This document shows, in pieces, positions 1-11,400 of a stretch of DNA of 64,000 nucleotides; positions within the stretch are counted from its first letter, which is position 1, and each line of letters opens with the position of its first letter. The notes beneath the pieces were generated by a model, which saw only the letters and a program-made list of their open reading frames with translations, was not told the DNA's origin and did no database searches. Origin of the DNA: Ichthyophis bannanicus. Taxonomy: Eukaryota > Chordata > Amphibia > Gymnophiona > Ichthyophiidae. Location of the stretch: the NCBI GenBank assembly GCA_033557465.1, contig CM066039.1, forward strand, positions 50,745,788 through 50,809,787, read 5' to 3'. Made by a program: the position numbers and the translations under genes.

Positions 1-137
1 GCTGCAGCCCATTGCAAAGGGTCGGACATGTTCACCCTGCAGATGTGTGGCGCATGAGTTGTACATGATTGGAACATTTCATCATAACTGTGACTGAACA
101 TCTTTGACTCCATCACATATATTCAGTACATGCAGGC

Positions 138-1283
138 ATGTCCCACTACTGGAGGGATCATCACATGTCCTTACTTGCTACATATGAGTCGGTTGATATT
201 GTGTATCTGGACTTTCAGAAAGCCTTTGACAAGGTCCCTCATCAGAGACTTTTGGCAAAACTAAAGAGTCATGGGATAGGAGGCAGTGTACTATTGTGGA
301 TCAGGAACTGGTTAAAAGATAGAAAGCAGAGGGTAGGGCTAAATGGCCAATTTTCCCAATGGAGAAAGGTGAATAGTGATGTATCCCAGGGATCTGTGCT
401 GGGTCCGCTGCTTTTTGACATATTCATAAATGACCTGGAAAGTGGAATAACGAGTGAGGTTATCAAATTTGCAGATGACACAAAACTATTTAAAGTTGTT
501 AAAACCCAAGAGGATTGTGAAAAAGTGCAAGAGGATCTTGATAAATTGGAAGACTGGGCATCAAAATGGCAGATGAAATTTAATGTGGACAAGTGCAAGG
601 TTATGCACCTAGGGAAGAACAACCCAAACTATGGTTACACGATGCGAGGTTCCACATTAGGAACCACCACCCAGGAAAAAGATTTAGGCGTCATTGTGGA
701 TACCATGTTAAAACCCTCAGCCCAGTGTGCAGCAGCGGCCAAGAGAGCAAATAGAATGCTAGGTATGATAAGGAAAGGAATGGAAAATAAAACAAAAGAT
801 ATTATAATGCCTCTATATCGTTCCATGGTGAGACCGCACCTTGAATATTGTGTGCAATTCTGGTCGCCGTATCTTAAAAAGGATATAGCGATTTTAGAAA
901 AGGTACAGAGAAGAGCCACCAAAATGGTAAAGGGGATGGAAGGATACTCCTATGAAGAAAGGCTAAAAAGGTTAGGGCTCTTTAACCTGGAAAAGAGACG
1001 GCTGAGGGGAGATATGATAGAAGTCTATAAATTAATGAACGGAGTGGAACGGGTAAACGTAGATCAATTGTTTACCTTATCAGAATATAGAAAGACTAGG
1101 GGACATGCAATGAAGATACAGGGTAAACTATTTAAGACTAATAAAAGAAAATATTTTTTCACTCAACGTGTAATCAAACTCTGGAATTTGTTACCGGAGG
1201 ATGTAGTAAAGGCTGTTAGTGTAGCTGGGTTTAAAAAAGGTTTGGACAAGTTCCTGGAGGAAAGGTCCATAAACCATTATTAA
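138..1283 (+). CDS. CR1 reverse transcriptase fragment (open frame, 381 codons)
   Basis: The frame encodes the palm and C-terminal part of a CR1-type RT, which copies its own RNA onto nicked chromosomal DNA. It shows motif A (VYLDFQKAFDKVPH, about residues 22-35), motif B (QGSVLGPLLFDIFINDL, about 84-100), motif C (FADDTKLF, about 111-118) and the C-terminal KYFFTQRVIKLWNLLP region. Both catalytic aspartate positions are kept. No stop or frameshift interrupts the 381 codons, so this is the youngest-looking CR1 here. The N-terminal endonuclease and the first RT blocks are absent. The ATG at 138 lies in or near flanking sequence and is probably not the native start. The fragment cannot be autonomous. 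Confidence 0.85.
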   Translation: MSHYWRDHHMSLLATYESVDIVYLDFQKAFDKVPHQRLLAKLKSHGIGGSVLLWIRNWLKDRKQRVGLNGQFSQWRKVNSDVSQGSVLGPLLFDIFINDLESGITSEVIKFADDTKLFKVVKTQEDCEKVQEDLDKLEDWASKWQMKFNVDKCKVMHLGKNNPNYGYTMRGSTLGTTTQEKDLGVIVDTMLKPSAQCAAAAKRANRMLGMIRKGMENKTKDIIMPLYRSMVRPHLEYCVQFWSPYLKKDIAILEKVQRRATKMVKGMEGYSYEERLKRLGLFNLEKRRLRGDMIEVYKLMNGVERVNVDQLFTLSEYRKTRGHAMKIQGKLFKTNKRKYFFTQRVIKLWNLLPEDVVKAVSVAGFKKGLDKFLEERSINHY

Positions 1284-1460
1284 GAAGTGACCGAAGATAT
1301 CAATGCTTGACCTAGTACAAGCATTGTGGAACTTGTGTCCCTTGGGGAAACTGCTAGGTACATATGACCTAGATTGGCCACTGTTGGAAACAGAATACTG
1401 GGCTTGATGGACCTTGGTCTGACCCAGTATGGCATATCTTATGTTCTTATGTTCTTAATA
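170..1460 (+). mobile_element. CR1-clade LINE, 5'-truncated
   Basis: A CR1-type reverse transcriptase frame is followed by about 175 bp of 3' UTR. The element ends in the short TATGTTCTTATGTTCTT repeat tail and the 'gatggaccttggtctgaccc' class of 3' end typical of vertebrate CR1. The endonuclease half is missing, as expected for 5' truncation during target-primed reverse transcription. Part of the same 3' end recurs at 31925-32050. Confidence 0.88.
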
Positions 1461-2253
1461 TGAGAGACACTTGTCCAGTTGTTATATTCACATGTGTCAG
1501 GGAGATTGTATGGTGGTTAGAAAAGCTGAGACAGCTGTGATACCCATATAGCTGGTATTGGACCTTCCCCGTGGCACAACTACTATTTTTTCAACACTCA
1601 CTACAATTGCATTTGTGCAGGCACATCAGATACGTCGGGGTAGCAAGGCCATACTGCACTCTCATCTACCACCATCCATCCTCCAGCTCATCCATCAGTA
1701 CATGCACAGTCATGTATTCTCCTGCCAGCTGCTATATCATGGCCCACACAAGAACATTCTCAGCATTCAGATATATCACTCACACCTCTCCTGTGAATGA
1801 TCTGCACATCCCCACCCTTGTTCAGTCATCCTTTGGGGACATGTCTTCCCAATCCTATGCCACACACTGACATTACAGCAGATTACGTCGCGACCCCTCA
1901 CTGATACAGTACAGATGCCTCCCACACGCTCATTCCACTTACTGACTTAACACATAGTTTACATATGGATCTAACATATCCATCAGTTCTTACCTTTCCT
2001 TCTATTCATCACCTAAAATATGACTTTCACAGCTCCCTTATCCTGCATTGTGACTGCCATTTTCGGGCATTAAGGTGCATGCTTGGCACCTTAATATCCA
2101 GTGTTCTGTTAGCGCCCATTATGTGGAGCCAAACGTTCATACCGCCGGAATGTCTGCTCCGTGCTTCGGCCTTTAGCACATGATAGCACCCTTACTGCTA
2201 CTGTTAACGCTTGCTATAGGTGCGTCCTTAACGCTCTTTAGTCAACATACCCC

Positions 2254-3194
2254 ACAGAATTATTTCCACCATTGAATTATTTCCAGGTTTTCTCTGTAAG
2301 AAGTTTGGAAATACATTTGCAATTTGTTTTGATTTTTTTTTACCATTTTTTTGTCCTGTTCAGGATTTTCCTTTAGAGATGTGCACAGGCCAAAAAAAAA
2401 AAAAAATTCTGGAGGGTTTTTTTTATATTTTCTGAATTTTTCCTGAGTTTTGGGTGTTTATCTCAGCTCATTGTAGGATTTCTTTTTAATGCACACATTG
2501 TATCCACGTTAGAACTTTCTAATGTATGCAAAACGATTGTACGTGTGTTAGTTCATAGGTATGCACATGTACAATTGAGTTTGCTTGCGCTTTTTTTAGG
2601 CGCCAAAATAAACCAAGCTAACAAATGCCTTCCTTCATGCTTTCTTAATGTCTCTTTCTGTCCTTTCTTGGTTTTTTCATTTCTTCTTTTATCTTCCTAA
2701 CTCCTCTCACTCCATCACCCCACCCATCCTTCTGACTAATTGCATGTATCTGTAATATTAAGTTACTGGCATTACTAGAGCGTACAAGTGCTACATACAA
2801 GGATATAATAGTACTCTGGAAAAGAATCTGATTAATAGTCTGTAAGCAACTCAGGGAATTGTGTTCTATAATTAACTGAAGCTGCGCTGATGTGTAATAT
2901 TAATGAGATCCATTTCATCTTGCAAATTAAACTGCACCAAGACCAAAAAACACCTCACCGGTTGGGCACAATATGCACTTTCAGTGACCAAAGAAGGTGG
3001 ATTTCTGTGATATTAGCTTTCAATCACTGTCAGTCTAACATCTGGACAGAGTGCTAGCAGGAAGCAAAGAGGGTTGATTTGAAATAGGTTAGTCTTCCAT
3101 CACAGATAGTCCTTGGTAGAGCAGCCTCAAGGAGGAGGTAGAGCAGATTTCACAGAGATTAGCTCTCAATCAATGACAGTCTAATACAGGGGCA
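2254..3194. other. AT-rich sequence; old repeat piece at about 2373-2640
   Basis: A segment starting with GAGATGTGCACAGGCC at about 2375 resembles one at about 26234 (GGGATGTGCACGGCC). Both are followed by A-rich and then T-rich sequence, so they look like copies of one old unclassified repeat. No gene or recognisable element is visible from about 2640 to 3194. Confidence 0.4.
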
Positions 3195-3318
3195 ATGGAT
3201 TGCAGAAGCAGACAAAGTGTGATTTCAATGCGATTAATCTCCCATCGTTTTCAAGGACATTACCCTTTACTCATAGCCCAAAATACTTCTAGAGCAGTGG
3301 TTCTCAACCCAGTCCTCT

Positions 3319-3846
3319 ACAACATCAGCAAAATCCGCCCCTTCCTCTCTGAACACACTACCAAAACGTTTATTCACTCCTTAATCTCCTCTCGCCTCGA
3401 TTACTGCAACCTACTCCTCGCTGGTCTTCCCGTGAGCCACCTCCTTCCCCTCCAATCTATACAAAACCATGCTGCTCGACTAATCTTCTGCCAACCTCGC
3501 CATGCCCACATTACTCCTCTTCTCAAGTCGTTTCATTGGCTCCCTGTCCAGTTCCGCATCCAATTCAAGCTTCTCCTGCTAACCTATAAATGCATCCACT
3601 ATATGGTCCCTCAATACCTCTTATCTCTTATCTCTCCCCACGTCCCCTCTCCAAATCTGCGCTCCGCTAACAAATTACTTCTATCAATGCCTTTCGCCCG
3701 CACCGCAAACTCACGACTGCGCTCCTTTCACCTTGCTGCACCTTACGCCTGGAACAGCTCACCTGCGTCTGTGCGCCAGGCATCCTCCTTGGCCCTCTTC
3801 AAATCCAGGCTGAAGACCCACCTCTTCACAGTTGCATTCAGATTCT
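3319..3846 (+). pseudogene. L2-like LINE RT, C-terminal fragment
   Basis: The open stretch encodes the thumb and C-terminal part of an L2/CR1-superfamily RT. Signatures are SRLDYCNLLLAGLP, LQSIQNHAARLI, ITPLLKSFHWLPVQFRIQFK and the terminal WNSSPASVR...FKSRLKTHLF. The catalytic domain is absent. The frame continues upstream into hAT and flanking DNA, so its apparent start is not native. The LINE 3' UTR runs to about 4212. It is inserted within, or captured by, the hAT at 3295-4372. Confidence 0.75.
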
Positions 3847-4215
3847 GACTCCTTCCTCATCTCACCCTAACCCCCTTCATCATTTATGACCAAACTACTG
3901 ACCAAACCGTACCTTGCCCAGAACTGACTAATGCTCTGTACTGTTCTAACTAATGTACTGTTCTAACTAGATTGTAAGCTCCGAAGAGCATGACTCTGAC
4001 GAGCAGGGACTGTCTCTTGTATGTTGGCTACCTCTTGTAGGTTAGCTGTGCAGCACTGCGTGTGTGGTGCTTTACAAGTGCTGAATAGTAGTCGTAGTCC
4101 TCAGGGCACACCCTCCGATCCTTTCCTGCTTTCACCTAATTTATTTATTATTTTATGTACACCACTCTGCTGTCCCCACTAAGGGCAGTATAATCAAGTT
4201 TTAATACATGAAATG

Positions 4216-4332
4216 AAATCAGGTTCCCAGGATATACACAATGAATATGCATAGGAGAGATTTGCATGCCCTGCCTCCTTGGTATGCAAATCTCTCTCAT
4301 GCATATTCTTTGTGGATATCCTGGAAACCTGA
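4216..4332. repeat. Imperfect hairpin of the hAT family
   Basis: Two arms of about 48 bp (CAGGTTCCCAGGATATACAC... and its complement ending ...TCCTGGAAACCTG) include the core ATGCAAATCTCTC/ATGAATATGCAT. The same core recurs in the hAT copies at 49817-49990 and 56797-58422, so this is a subterminal feature of the family. Confidence 0.75.
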
Positions 4333-4477
4333 CTGGAGGGGTTTGCCCCCAGGACTAGCTTGAGAACCATTGTTCTAGAGTATGGATTTTCTGTACATTA
4401 GAGATGCCAAATGTCTCCAGATTTTCAGAGCAGGTTGATCCAGTCCTATGCTTGCTTCACTATCTGCATGTACTACC

Positions 4478-5097
4478 TGCATGCTTAATAAAGTGCAGCA
4501 AGGCTTTGCACTTACTATATTTAACTGCAAAATGTAAGGTGCAGTAAGCACAAACCCTGTTTGGTAAATTCAGGGGGCATGTCCAGTATCTGCCCTGTAT
4601 TTGCCACTTATTGCATGGGCCTGCATTACATGCCTCAGCAGATAACATGACCCCTACCTCAAATAAATAAATAATTTAATAAACAATAGCCACCACAACC
4701 CCCCTCCCCCGAGCATAGATCCCTCCCCACTGCAGCCCCTTGGGTGATTAGCATCCGCCTTCCACCCATTGAGCTCCACCCTCTCCCAAAACAGTATCAC
4801 CACCGGATGCCCCCATCCCAAGCAGAGCTCCTCCCCAAAAGAAGCACCGCACCAAACAAAACCGGCCAACTCCCTCCTGTTCATACTCCGACCTCACTCA
4901 CCCCGGGAGTATCTAATCCTGGGAGAATCTAAGGGGGCCAGGGTAGAAGCAGTTCCCTTCCATTCCTGTCTTGGAACCACCAGATTGCAAAATGGCAGCC
5001 TTGGCCCCCTAGCAGTAGTCCCTTGATACTTCCACTAGGAGTCAGCTTTCCATATAAAGTCCATGATAAGTGCTTACTGCACCTTGGTAAACATGAC
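4478..5097. mobile_element. Old MITE related to the 36310-37000 element
   Basis: The left end (CATGCTTAATAAAGTGCAG) and the reverse complement of the right end (CATGTTTACCAAGGTGCAG) form degenerate inverted termini. They resemble CATGTTTACTAAGGTG at 36310. The interior is C-rich and non-coding, as in the 36-kb copy. No clear target duplication remains. Confidence 0.5.
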
Positions 5098-6140
5098 GCA
5101 TATGTTTATGTTTATTTTGATTACAGGTATTTGCTATATTGCCATTCATAAAAGCAGTTTGCAATCGATAATTATCTAGTAAAATAAAATACTGCATGCA
5201 GATAAAAAGAAACAATAATCAATAGTCATGTTGCTAGCACTACTGACATGCACATCCATGACAGTCGGTCTCCAAAACCTTGTGGAACGAAATAAGTTTT
5301 AAGTCCTGGTTAAGGTTCTAGTCATAGATGTTTGAGAATGGGATTGAAGAGTAGTGGAACCAGGATGTAGAAAGCTGGGTTCCATGTAGACTCCAACTGT
5401 GCCCTAGACAATGGAGGAATCACCAGAAGACAACTAAGGAGACAGCATAATGCCTGAAATGGTCAGAGAGAAGCATAGAATAACCAGTTTCTGATACCTT
5501 AACAGTGAAATCTCAGACTTAATTCTATATGATACCAGAAGTCAATGATGTTGAATGAACAATGGGGTGATGCGATCAGACCATGTTGCGTGATAAATTA
5601 ACTCCATTGCATATTTCTTCAATAAAGTTCATTGTGATAAAATAAAAAAATTCTTCTTTTCATTTCCCTCCGCTCTCTTTACAAAGCTTACACATCGCTG
5701 GCATAAATTCTTCCCAAGCAGCCCCCGCAATGCAGGGGGACCTGGGCAGAAAGGGGCCCACCCAGAGGCAGTGGCAGCAGTGTGCCAAACTTACTTTATC
5801 ATGCTTGCTGCACTGCTTCACTCTTGTGGCTGTTCCTTGCCGGGCCAAAGTCTTGCAATAACTTCTATAACGCGAGACTTTGACCTGATTGGGAACAGCT
5901 GCCAGGCCCATGGCGAACTTACAAGTGAACTTACAAGTGAAGCACCACAGCAAATCATGATAAAGTAAGTTTGTCATGCTGCTGCTGTCTCCACCACTGC
6001 ATGGAGGGGTCCTGCACAAAGGGGAGTAAAACGGGGTAGAGGGGGGGCACCACCACCATGACAATGGGAGGCCCTCAGCAATATTTTGCTTGGGTCCTCT
6101 CATTGTAACTTACGCCACTGATACACATGTAGATCTCGAC
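5098..6140. other. No gene; inverted repeat and a possible hAT right end
   Basis: Nothing is recognised from 5100 to 5690. Around 5785-5975 a short inverted repeat occurs (CTTACTTTATCATG and CATGATAAAGTAAG). At about 6097-6121 the sequence ends with GTAACTTACGCCACTG, which resembles a hAT right terminus (complement CAGTGGCGTAAG). The left partner is not identified. Confidence 0.3.
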
Positions 6141-6142
6141 GC

Positions 6143-6400
6143 ACCGCAGGGCCGGGTCCCGAGGCCGGTATATTAACCGGGTTCCCGGGGCATGGGCTTT
6201 TGCCGGCGGTTGACCGGGGGTGGGGGTGGGGGGAGAGAGAGGAGCACAGAGAGCGTTCTTCAAATCGCCCCATGTCAGACGTGTTGGGTGATATGATTGG
6301 TGGACAGCGGTCTGGGGGCAGGGCAAGCAGGAAGCGTGAGAGACCGGCGGTCTTCCTCTTCTTGCTTGCACGGCTGGCAAAAAGTGTGTGGACGGCCGGG
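6143..6400 (+). repeat. Ngaro split direct repeat A1
   Basis: The segment starting at GCAGGGCCGGGTCCCGAGGC (about 6147) matches 13217-13445 with few differences, including the shared GCGTTCTTCAAATCG block and the GGGGCAAGCAGGAAGCGTG-like block. A1 contains a segment (GTCAGACGTGTTGGGTGATATG region, about 6273-6298) that is missing from A2. Confidence 0.85.
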
Positions 6401-6878
6401 TCCGGTCTCGGCAGGTGCGGTGAGGGTTCGGGCGGTAATTTGGGCCAAGTATCGAGGGTATATAGAGGGAGGCTGAAGGGGGGGGTCTTCGTTTCCACAC
6501 CTGGGGGGGTGGGAGAACTTAGAGCAGTGTGTTTGGTGCGGAGGGTGCATATGACGGCAGGCTGAGGGAAGAATATTAAAAAAAAACCTTTGGCTAAGTA
6601 ATCTGGGGGTTGAGCAGGGAGCCCACAGGCACTCTTTGGGGTATTGGCAGTCAGTTAACCTTCCCTGGCTACAGGGTACAGGCCTGGCAATTAATTTATT
6701 CATGAACAAGGAGTTTGTGGCCAGGAGTCCACACTGTAATTAAGCACATTTTTGCTATTATTAAGAGCAGTCTTTGGGGGGGAGGGGCATTTGATTGGTA
6801 GCCAAGAGTAACTTTAATTTTAATTGTGATACCTGGTGGGGGGGGGGGAATTTTACAGTCCTGCCAAGGTCTACAAGC

Positions 6879-8662
6879 ATGGTGCGGACTCCAAAAGGGC
6901 AGGGGCCAGGTAGGAGGAGTGGAGGTTCTGGGTCTGGACCCGCCGTTAAACGAGCTAGTGGGCGGGGGGCAGTGCTGCGTGGTCGCACGGAGGCAGAATC
7001 AAGGGGGTCGTCAGCCAGAGGTTTGCCAGCAGCCAGGGGCTCAAGAAAGGGAGTAAGGAAGTCGCAAAGCAGAGGGCTCGGGAGGGGTGCAGGCCACGGG
7101 GCAGGATAGGGAGTTCCGCGGGTGAGGTCTCGGGGACGGAGGTGGCAGGGATTAGATGGCTGGAGGAGGCTGGTGCAGGAGCAGTAGGGTCTAACGGGGT
7201 CACCTGTGACGAGCAGCTGAGGGGGGCGGTGGGGTCAGCGCATACTGCTGGAGCGATGGGGGTGCCAGGTGTGGTGGCAGATGGGCAGAGCGCCAACATG
7301 GCAGGGCATGGTGCACCAGGAGTTTCTTTTCCATCCCCCTTTCCTGGGTACTATACCCCGTGTCATCCGGGTGGGCGCTTTCCACATCCAGCATTCGCTG
7401 GGACCCCCGGTCATTGGTATTTTTGGGCAGGACAATATGGGGGAATGGGGCCGTGGGGTTGCGGTTGGAGTGATTGGCCGGGAGCGGGGTTTGGTGGGGC
7501 AGAGATGACGCCTGGGAGGGGTATAGCTGGGTGGGAGGCCAGGGGCATGGGCTCTTCAGCTTGGAGCTGGGGAGGTGGGGAGAGTAGGGTGGCTAGGGCT
7601 CCTGAGGCTGTTGCTGCTGGTGTTTCTCCTTCTCTTTCTGTTCAGGTCCCAGAGAGTTCGGGTATAAGAACAAGTATGTCTGACCCCGGACAGGCCAGTG
7701 GAGCGGTCTCTACAGTCCAAATGCCGGTGCAACCCAGCGAGCGAGCGGCGTCCAACCCAGAAGCTGGTGAGTATGTGGGCGGTGTGGCTGGCTTGGGAGA
7801 CAGGGCCCATCCTTTGGGGGCGGGCCTCGAAGTTGGCAGGAAGGCCAAAGTGATGCATAGACATGGATGCCATTGTCGGCACGATTCATCTTTGTCGTCA
7901 TCCTAAACCTCGTCTGGGGATTCTTCGGTGGGCTCTGCAGCAGTGGCGATCGAGAGGGGTGACGGATCTGGTCCCACTGTAGTCCATTGAGCAGAGCTGT
8001 GGGAAGGGGTACCGCGGAAGTTGAGACATCGGATTAAAAGGTGCAGGTATATCAATATCGATATCGTTCGCCTGCTGGAGGGAAAGAAACGCTCGGGGAA
8101 AAGCAGAAAAAAGTGTAAAGAAAACGAAAAAGCGGGTAGGGTGCGGAAGGTTTCCCGTAATACCCTTAATTGGACGTGGGCTTTCTTAAGGTTAGCGAGC
8201 GTATGGGGACATTACTTTCCGGGACAGTATGGTGAGTTGTTAGCTTATGCGGACGCGATATTAGCAGCATCGCAGGCCCACAAGGGCTGAGCGTGGCTAA
8301 ACTATGATGAGGAATTCAGGGACATGAGGGAAGAAAATGTTCAATTCTCATGGGGGACGAAAGACATTAATTTGTGGCTGACTCAAATGTCCGCAAAGAA
8401 CAGGTCGGGAGGAGTGGGGGGAGGCGGATCTCGGGCAGGGTCTCAAGTGGCAGGCACACGGTCCTTTCGAGTACCAGTCATCTTCACTGCTCAGCCGAAG
8501 GGAGGTACAGGAGGGAGAGATGTGTGCTGGCATTTTAACAAATCTTCCTGTCCTTTCCCGGACTGTAAGTTTAGACATGCCTGTTCCCTTTGTGGGGGTG
8601 GGCATGCAGCCACAAAGTGTATTCGAAAAGGGGTGGCAGGAGCCCCAGTGGGGAGTAAGTGA
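6879..8662 (+). pseudogene. Ngaro gag-like gene with terminal zinc knuckle
   Basis: This is probably the structural gene that packages element RNA. The likely start is the ATG at 6879, which opens a basic, glycine-rich N-terminus (MVRTPKGQGPGRRSGG). A frameshift at about 7105-7142 moves it into the frame that carries the rest. That frame has stops at 7904-7906, about 7988 and 8288-8290. The conserved C-terminal part (AWLNYDEEFR; SWGTKDINLWLTQM) precedes a cysteine/histidine cluster at about 8523-8625, CWHFN...CPFPDC...HACSLCGGGHAATKC, which fits a nucleic-acid-binding knuckle. RT coding sequence begins just downstream in another frame. Confidence 0.75.
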
Positions 8663-10190
8663 GGGAGCAAGTTGTGCATTGGCTCCTACTCCCATAAAGG
8701 TTGACGTGCTTTGTTTTGGGGGGTGCCGGCAGGGCAAGGCATGGAGGGTGATTTTCTTAGGTTTTTTGGAAGGATTCTGTATTCCGTTTCACGGCATGGT
8801 GGTGGGTGGAGTGTCTAGGAACTCCAGTTCAGTAAGGTCTTTGGTTGATATGGTTCATAGGAAAATTGAGGCCGAATGTGCTTTGGGCAGGATAGCTGGT
8901 CTGTTTCATGAACCCCCATTTTCATCTTTTATTGTTTCTCCTTTGGGAGTAGTCCCCAAAAAGGAACCAGGGAGTTATAGGTTAATTCATAACTTGTCTT
9001 TTCCAGCTGGGAATTCCATGAACGATCACATTCCTCATGAGTTGTGCACAGTTCGTTATGCTTCCCTCGACGTGGCAGTTGCGTTGGTACGGCAGTGCGG
9101 GTCTGGTGCACTAATGGCAAAGGTGGACATCGATTCTGCATTCCGATTGTTGCCGGTTCACCCTTTGGCATTTCCGCTGTTGGGATTTCAGTTTCGTTTG
9201 CAGTTTTACTTCGATAAGTGTATGCCTATGGGTTGTGCGATATCTTGTGCATACTTTTAAGCCTTTGGTACCTTCGTACATTGGGTCTTAGAACAGCGGA
9301 CAGGATTCTCCACCATAATACATTTTCTGGATGATTTTTTATTCGTGGGGCCCAGTCAGGTTGAGACTTGTTCCACTCTACTGGACTCATTTCATAGATT
9401 GGCAGGTGACTTTGGTATCCCTATAGCAGTGGATAAAACGGTGGGTCCTGTCACGTGCCTCACCTTTTTAGGAGTAGAGATAGATTCACTGGACATGGTA
9501 GTTCATCAACCGGCGCTGAAAGTCGAACGACTAAGGGAATTGGTCGCGGCTGTGGGATCTTCCACCAAGACTACTCTCATGGTCCTGCAGTCATTAGTGG
9601 GGAATCTCAATTTTGCTTGTCGGGTTATTCCCATGGGGTGCCCCTTCACTTGGCGGCTGTCCCTGGCAAAATGGCAGGAGTGCTGCATCCGCATCACCGT
9701 ATTCATTTCTCGTCCAGAATGCGAGAAGATTTGTGGGTCTGGGATTCCTTTTTAGCCAATTTCAATGGTTGCACGGTATTGCAGTTGCCAGAAGTATCAA
9801 ACGTGGACTTGCAGTTGTTTTTGGATGCTGCGGGCAGCTCTGGATTCGGCGCATACTGTCAAAGGGCTTGGTGTGCAGAGGCTTGGCTGGTGGAATGGCG
9901 AGTGTCCGGGCTGACCCGCAACATTCCATTCCTGGAGTTATTCCCCATCGTGATCGTGCTTTGGGTGTGGCCAGAGCGGTTATGGAATAAGAGGGTGGTG
10001 TTCTGGTGCGACAATGCGGCGGTGGTAGAAGTTATCAACCGGCATGCGCCCAAGCGCCCGCGAGTGGCGGCGTTGATGAGGGTATTCATATTGGCTTGCA
10101 TACGTCTGAATGTTACCGCAAGAGCACGACATGTGCTGGGTACTTAGAATTCAATTGCTGATGCTTTGTCCCGTTTTCAGTGGACGCAGT
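8663..10190 (+). pseudogene. Ngaro pol: reverse transcriptase and RNase H
   Basis: The RT region has the entry block GVVPKKEPGSYRLIHNLSFP, motif A VDIDSAFRLLP (first catalytic Asp codon at 9126), and motif C FLDDFLFVG (DD at 9330-9335). A single nonsense codon, TAA at 9258-9260, interrupts the SCAYF region, and the same frame continues to 9755. A frameshift at about 9655-9680 leads into RNase H: LFLDAAGSSGFGAYC, LELFPIVIVL, FWCDNAAVVEVIN and the terminal NSIADALSRFQW, which together hold the D-E-D-D set. A TAG at 10145-10147 splits the last block. FLDD rather than YVDD is usual for DIRS-order RTs. The enzyme is recognisable but not translatable as one protein. Confidence 0.88.
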
Positions 10191-11155
10191 TTCGTCTATT
10201 GGCTCCAGACGTGGAGGAGATGGCCTCGGTGGTTCCGGATCATCTCTGGCAGGTTGGGACCCTGATGTGATGGCGTTGTTGTCAGCGTCGGTGGCGCGAG
10301 AAACATGGGTGACGTATCTGCTTGGATACTCTCAGGTGGGTGTCTTTTTGAATGGGAGAGGTTGGTGTGGTGGAAAAGTTGCAGAGGAGCTGGTTGGCCA
10401 ATTCATGTTGTGGACAAAAAGGGAGGGCTGGTCCAGATCAGCGGTCACATTGGCGATAGCAGGGTTTTCATTTTTTCAGTAAGGTGGCGGGTTGGGGTAA
10501 ACCCCGTACGTCGTTTTTGGTGAAGCGCATGTTGGCGGGTTGGGCCAGGGTGCGCCCCAAATTGCAAGACTGGTGACTCCCGGTGTCTCATGAGCTCCTT
10601 TTCCAGATTTGCGAGGTGATGCCTCAAATTGCAGTCTCTGAGTTCGAGTCCGTCTTGTTTCGGGCATTGTTTGTGCATTTTTTGGTGCATTCCGCGTGTG
10701 TGAGCTTATACCAAGGTCAGGGAGGAGGGGCGTGTTTGGGGGTTTGGACATCAAGCATGTGACTGTGGAGGTGGCGCAGGTGCACATTTTTATCCCACAA
10801 TCTAAAACGGATCAGATGGGGAAAGTGGGTTGGGTGATACTGAAGGCAATTTTTCCCTTGCAATCCTGTCCAGTGCATAATTTGCAGAGGTATTTGCATC
10901 AGCGACCAGGGGCAGCGGGCTATTTATTTATTCATGAGAATGGTAAGCCTGTAATGCAGTTTCAGTTTACTGCTGTTTTGTGTTTGGCTTTGCGACATCT
11001 GGGCTGCAATGAGAGGCGATTCGCATCGCACTCCTTCAGGATTGGTGCTGCTACTAGTGTGGCGGCAGCGGGGGCTGGAGGGAAAGGTGATTCAGCGGAT
11101 TGGCAGATGGCGCTCGGGTGCCTACGTGGGATATGTTCGTCCACAGGAGTCCTGA
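10180..11155 (+). pseudogene. Ngaro tyrosine recombinase
   Basis: This integrase uses a tyrosine nucleophile and replaces the DDE integrase of LTR elements. The N-terminal SAM-like region (VARETWVTYLLGYSQVGVFL) lies at 10270-10370, followed by a stop at 10480-10482 and degraded sequence. The catalytic domain restarts with FRVCELIPRSGRRGV (first Arg codon at 10693). It continues through KTDQMGKVGWV to FASHSFRIGAAT, which holds the H-x-x-R pair (His 11029-11031, Arg 11038-11040). A frameshift between 11040 and about 11090 moves the C-terminal IQRIGRWRSGAYVGYVRPQ into another frame. Its nucleophile is probably the second Tyr (11132-11134), and it ends at TGA 11153-11155. All catalytic residues can be found, but across two frames. 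Confidence 0.87.
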
Positions 11156-11202
11156 GCTCTGCTGCGGGTAGTGGGGTCCATCTGCGGAAGTTCCCCAGCG
11201 AT

Positions 11203-11400
11203 TATTTATTTATTTTTTTTATTTATTTAAAGTCTTTTCTATACCGCGCTTTTTCAAATTCAGCTCGGTTTACAAGAAACATTAACTTTGTCCAGTCGTG
11301 GAGGCACGTACAGGACTTACAGAGAACGGGGGTGGTAACTTGGATTTAACTGAGTAAACTATATACAGGGATACCAGCTGCACTTTATACTGCACTTTAA
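11203..11400 (-). mobile_element. LINE 3'-tail fragment inside the Ngaro element
   Basis: The piece begins with TTTATTTATT and has the 'tataccgcgc...cggtttaca' signature. This is the reverse complement of the 3' tail shared by L2-like LINEs here (compare 42890-42950 and 25480-25560). It lies just after the recombinase stop. Confidence 0.6.

Larger units (their letters stand above)
1..2253. mobile_element. Possible PIF/Harbinger-like element, left end outside window, hosting a CR1
   Basis: The stretch ends at 2236-2253 with a sequence close to the inverted terminus seen on several better elements here (TTTAGTAAACATACCCC, with one change). The left terminus would lie outside the window. A CR1 occupies about 170-1460. 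The remaining sequence (1-170 and 1461-2235) has no recognisable coding content. This is an inference from one terminus only. Confidence 0.3.
3295..4372. mobile_element. hAT-type DNA element with perfect 8-bp target duplication, carrying an L2-like LINE
   Basis: The termini CAGTGGTTCTCAACCCAGTC (left) and the reverse complement of 4353-4372 (CAATGGTTCTCAAGCTAGTC) match at 16 of 20 positions and follow the hAT/Charlie terminal consensus. The 8-bp duplication TTCTAGAG is identical at 3287-3294 and 4373-4380. Most of the interior (about 3320-4212) is an L2-like LINE rather than hAT sequence. The right part (4216-4332) is a hairpin shared with other hAT copies. No transposase is present. Confidence 0.88.

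Noticed and set aside
269..922. Minus-strand open frames at 269-622 and 635-922
   Set aside because: They lie opposite the CR1 reverse transcriptase and have no motif of their own.
6075..7906. Many overlapping open frames on both strands in the G-rich left part of the Ngaro element
   Set aside because: High GC content removes stops by chance. Only the gag-like frame fits the conserved Ngaro order.
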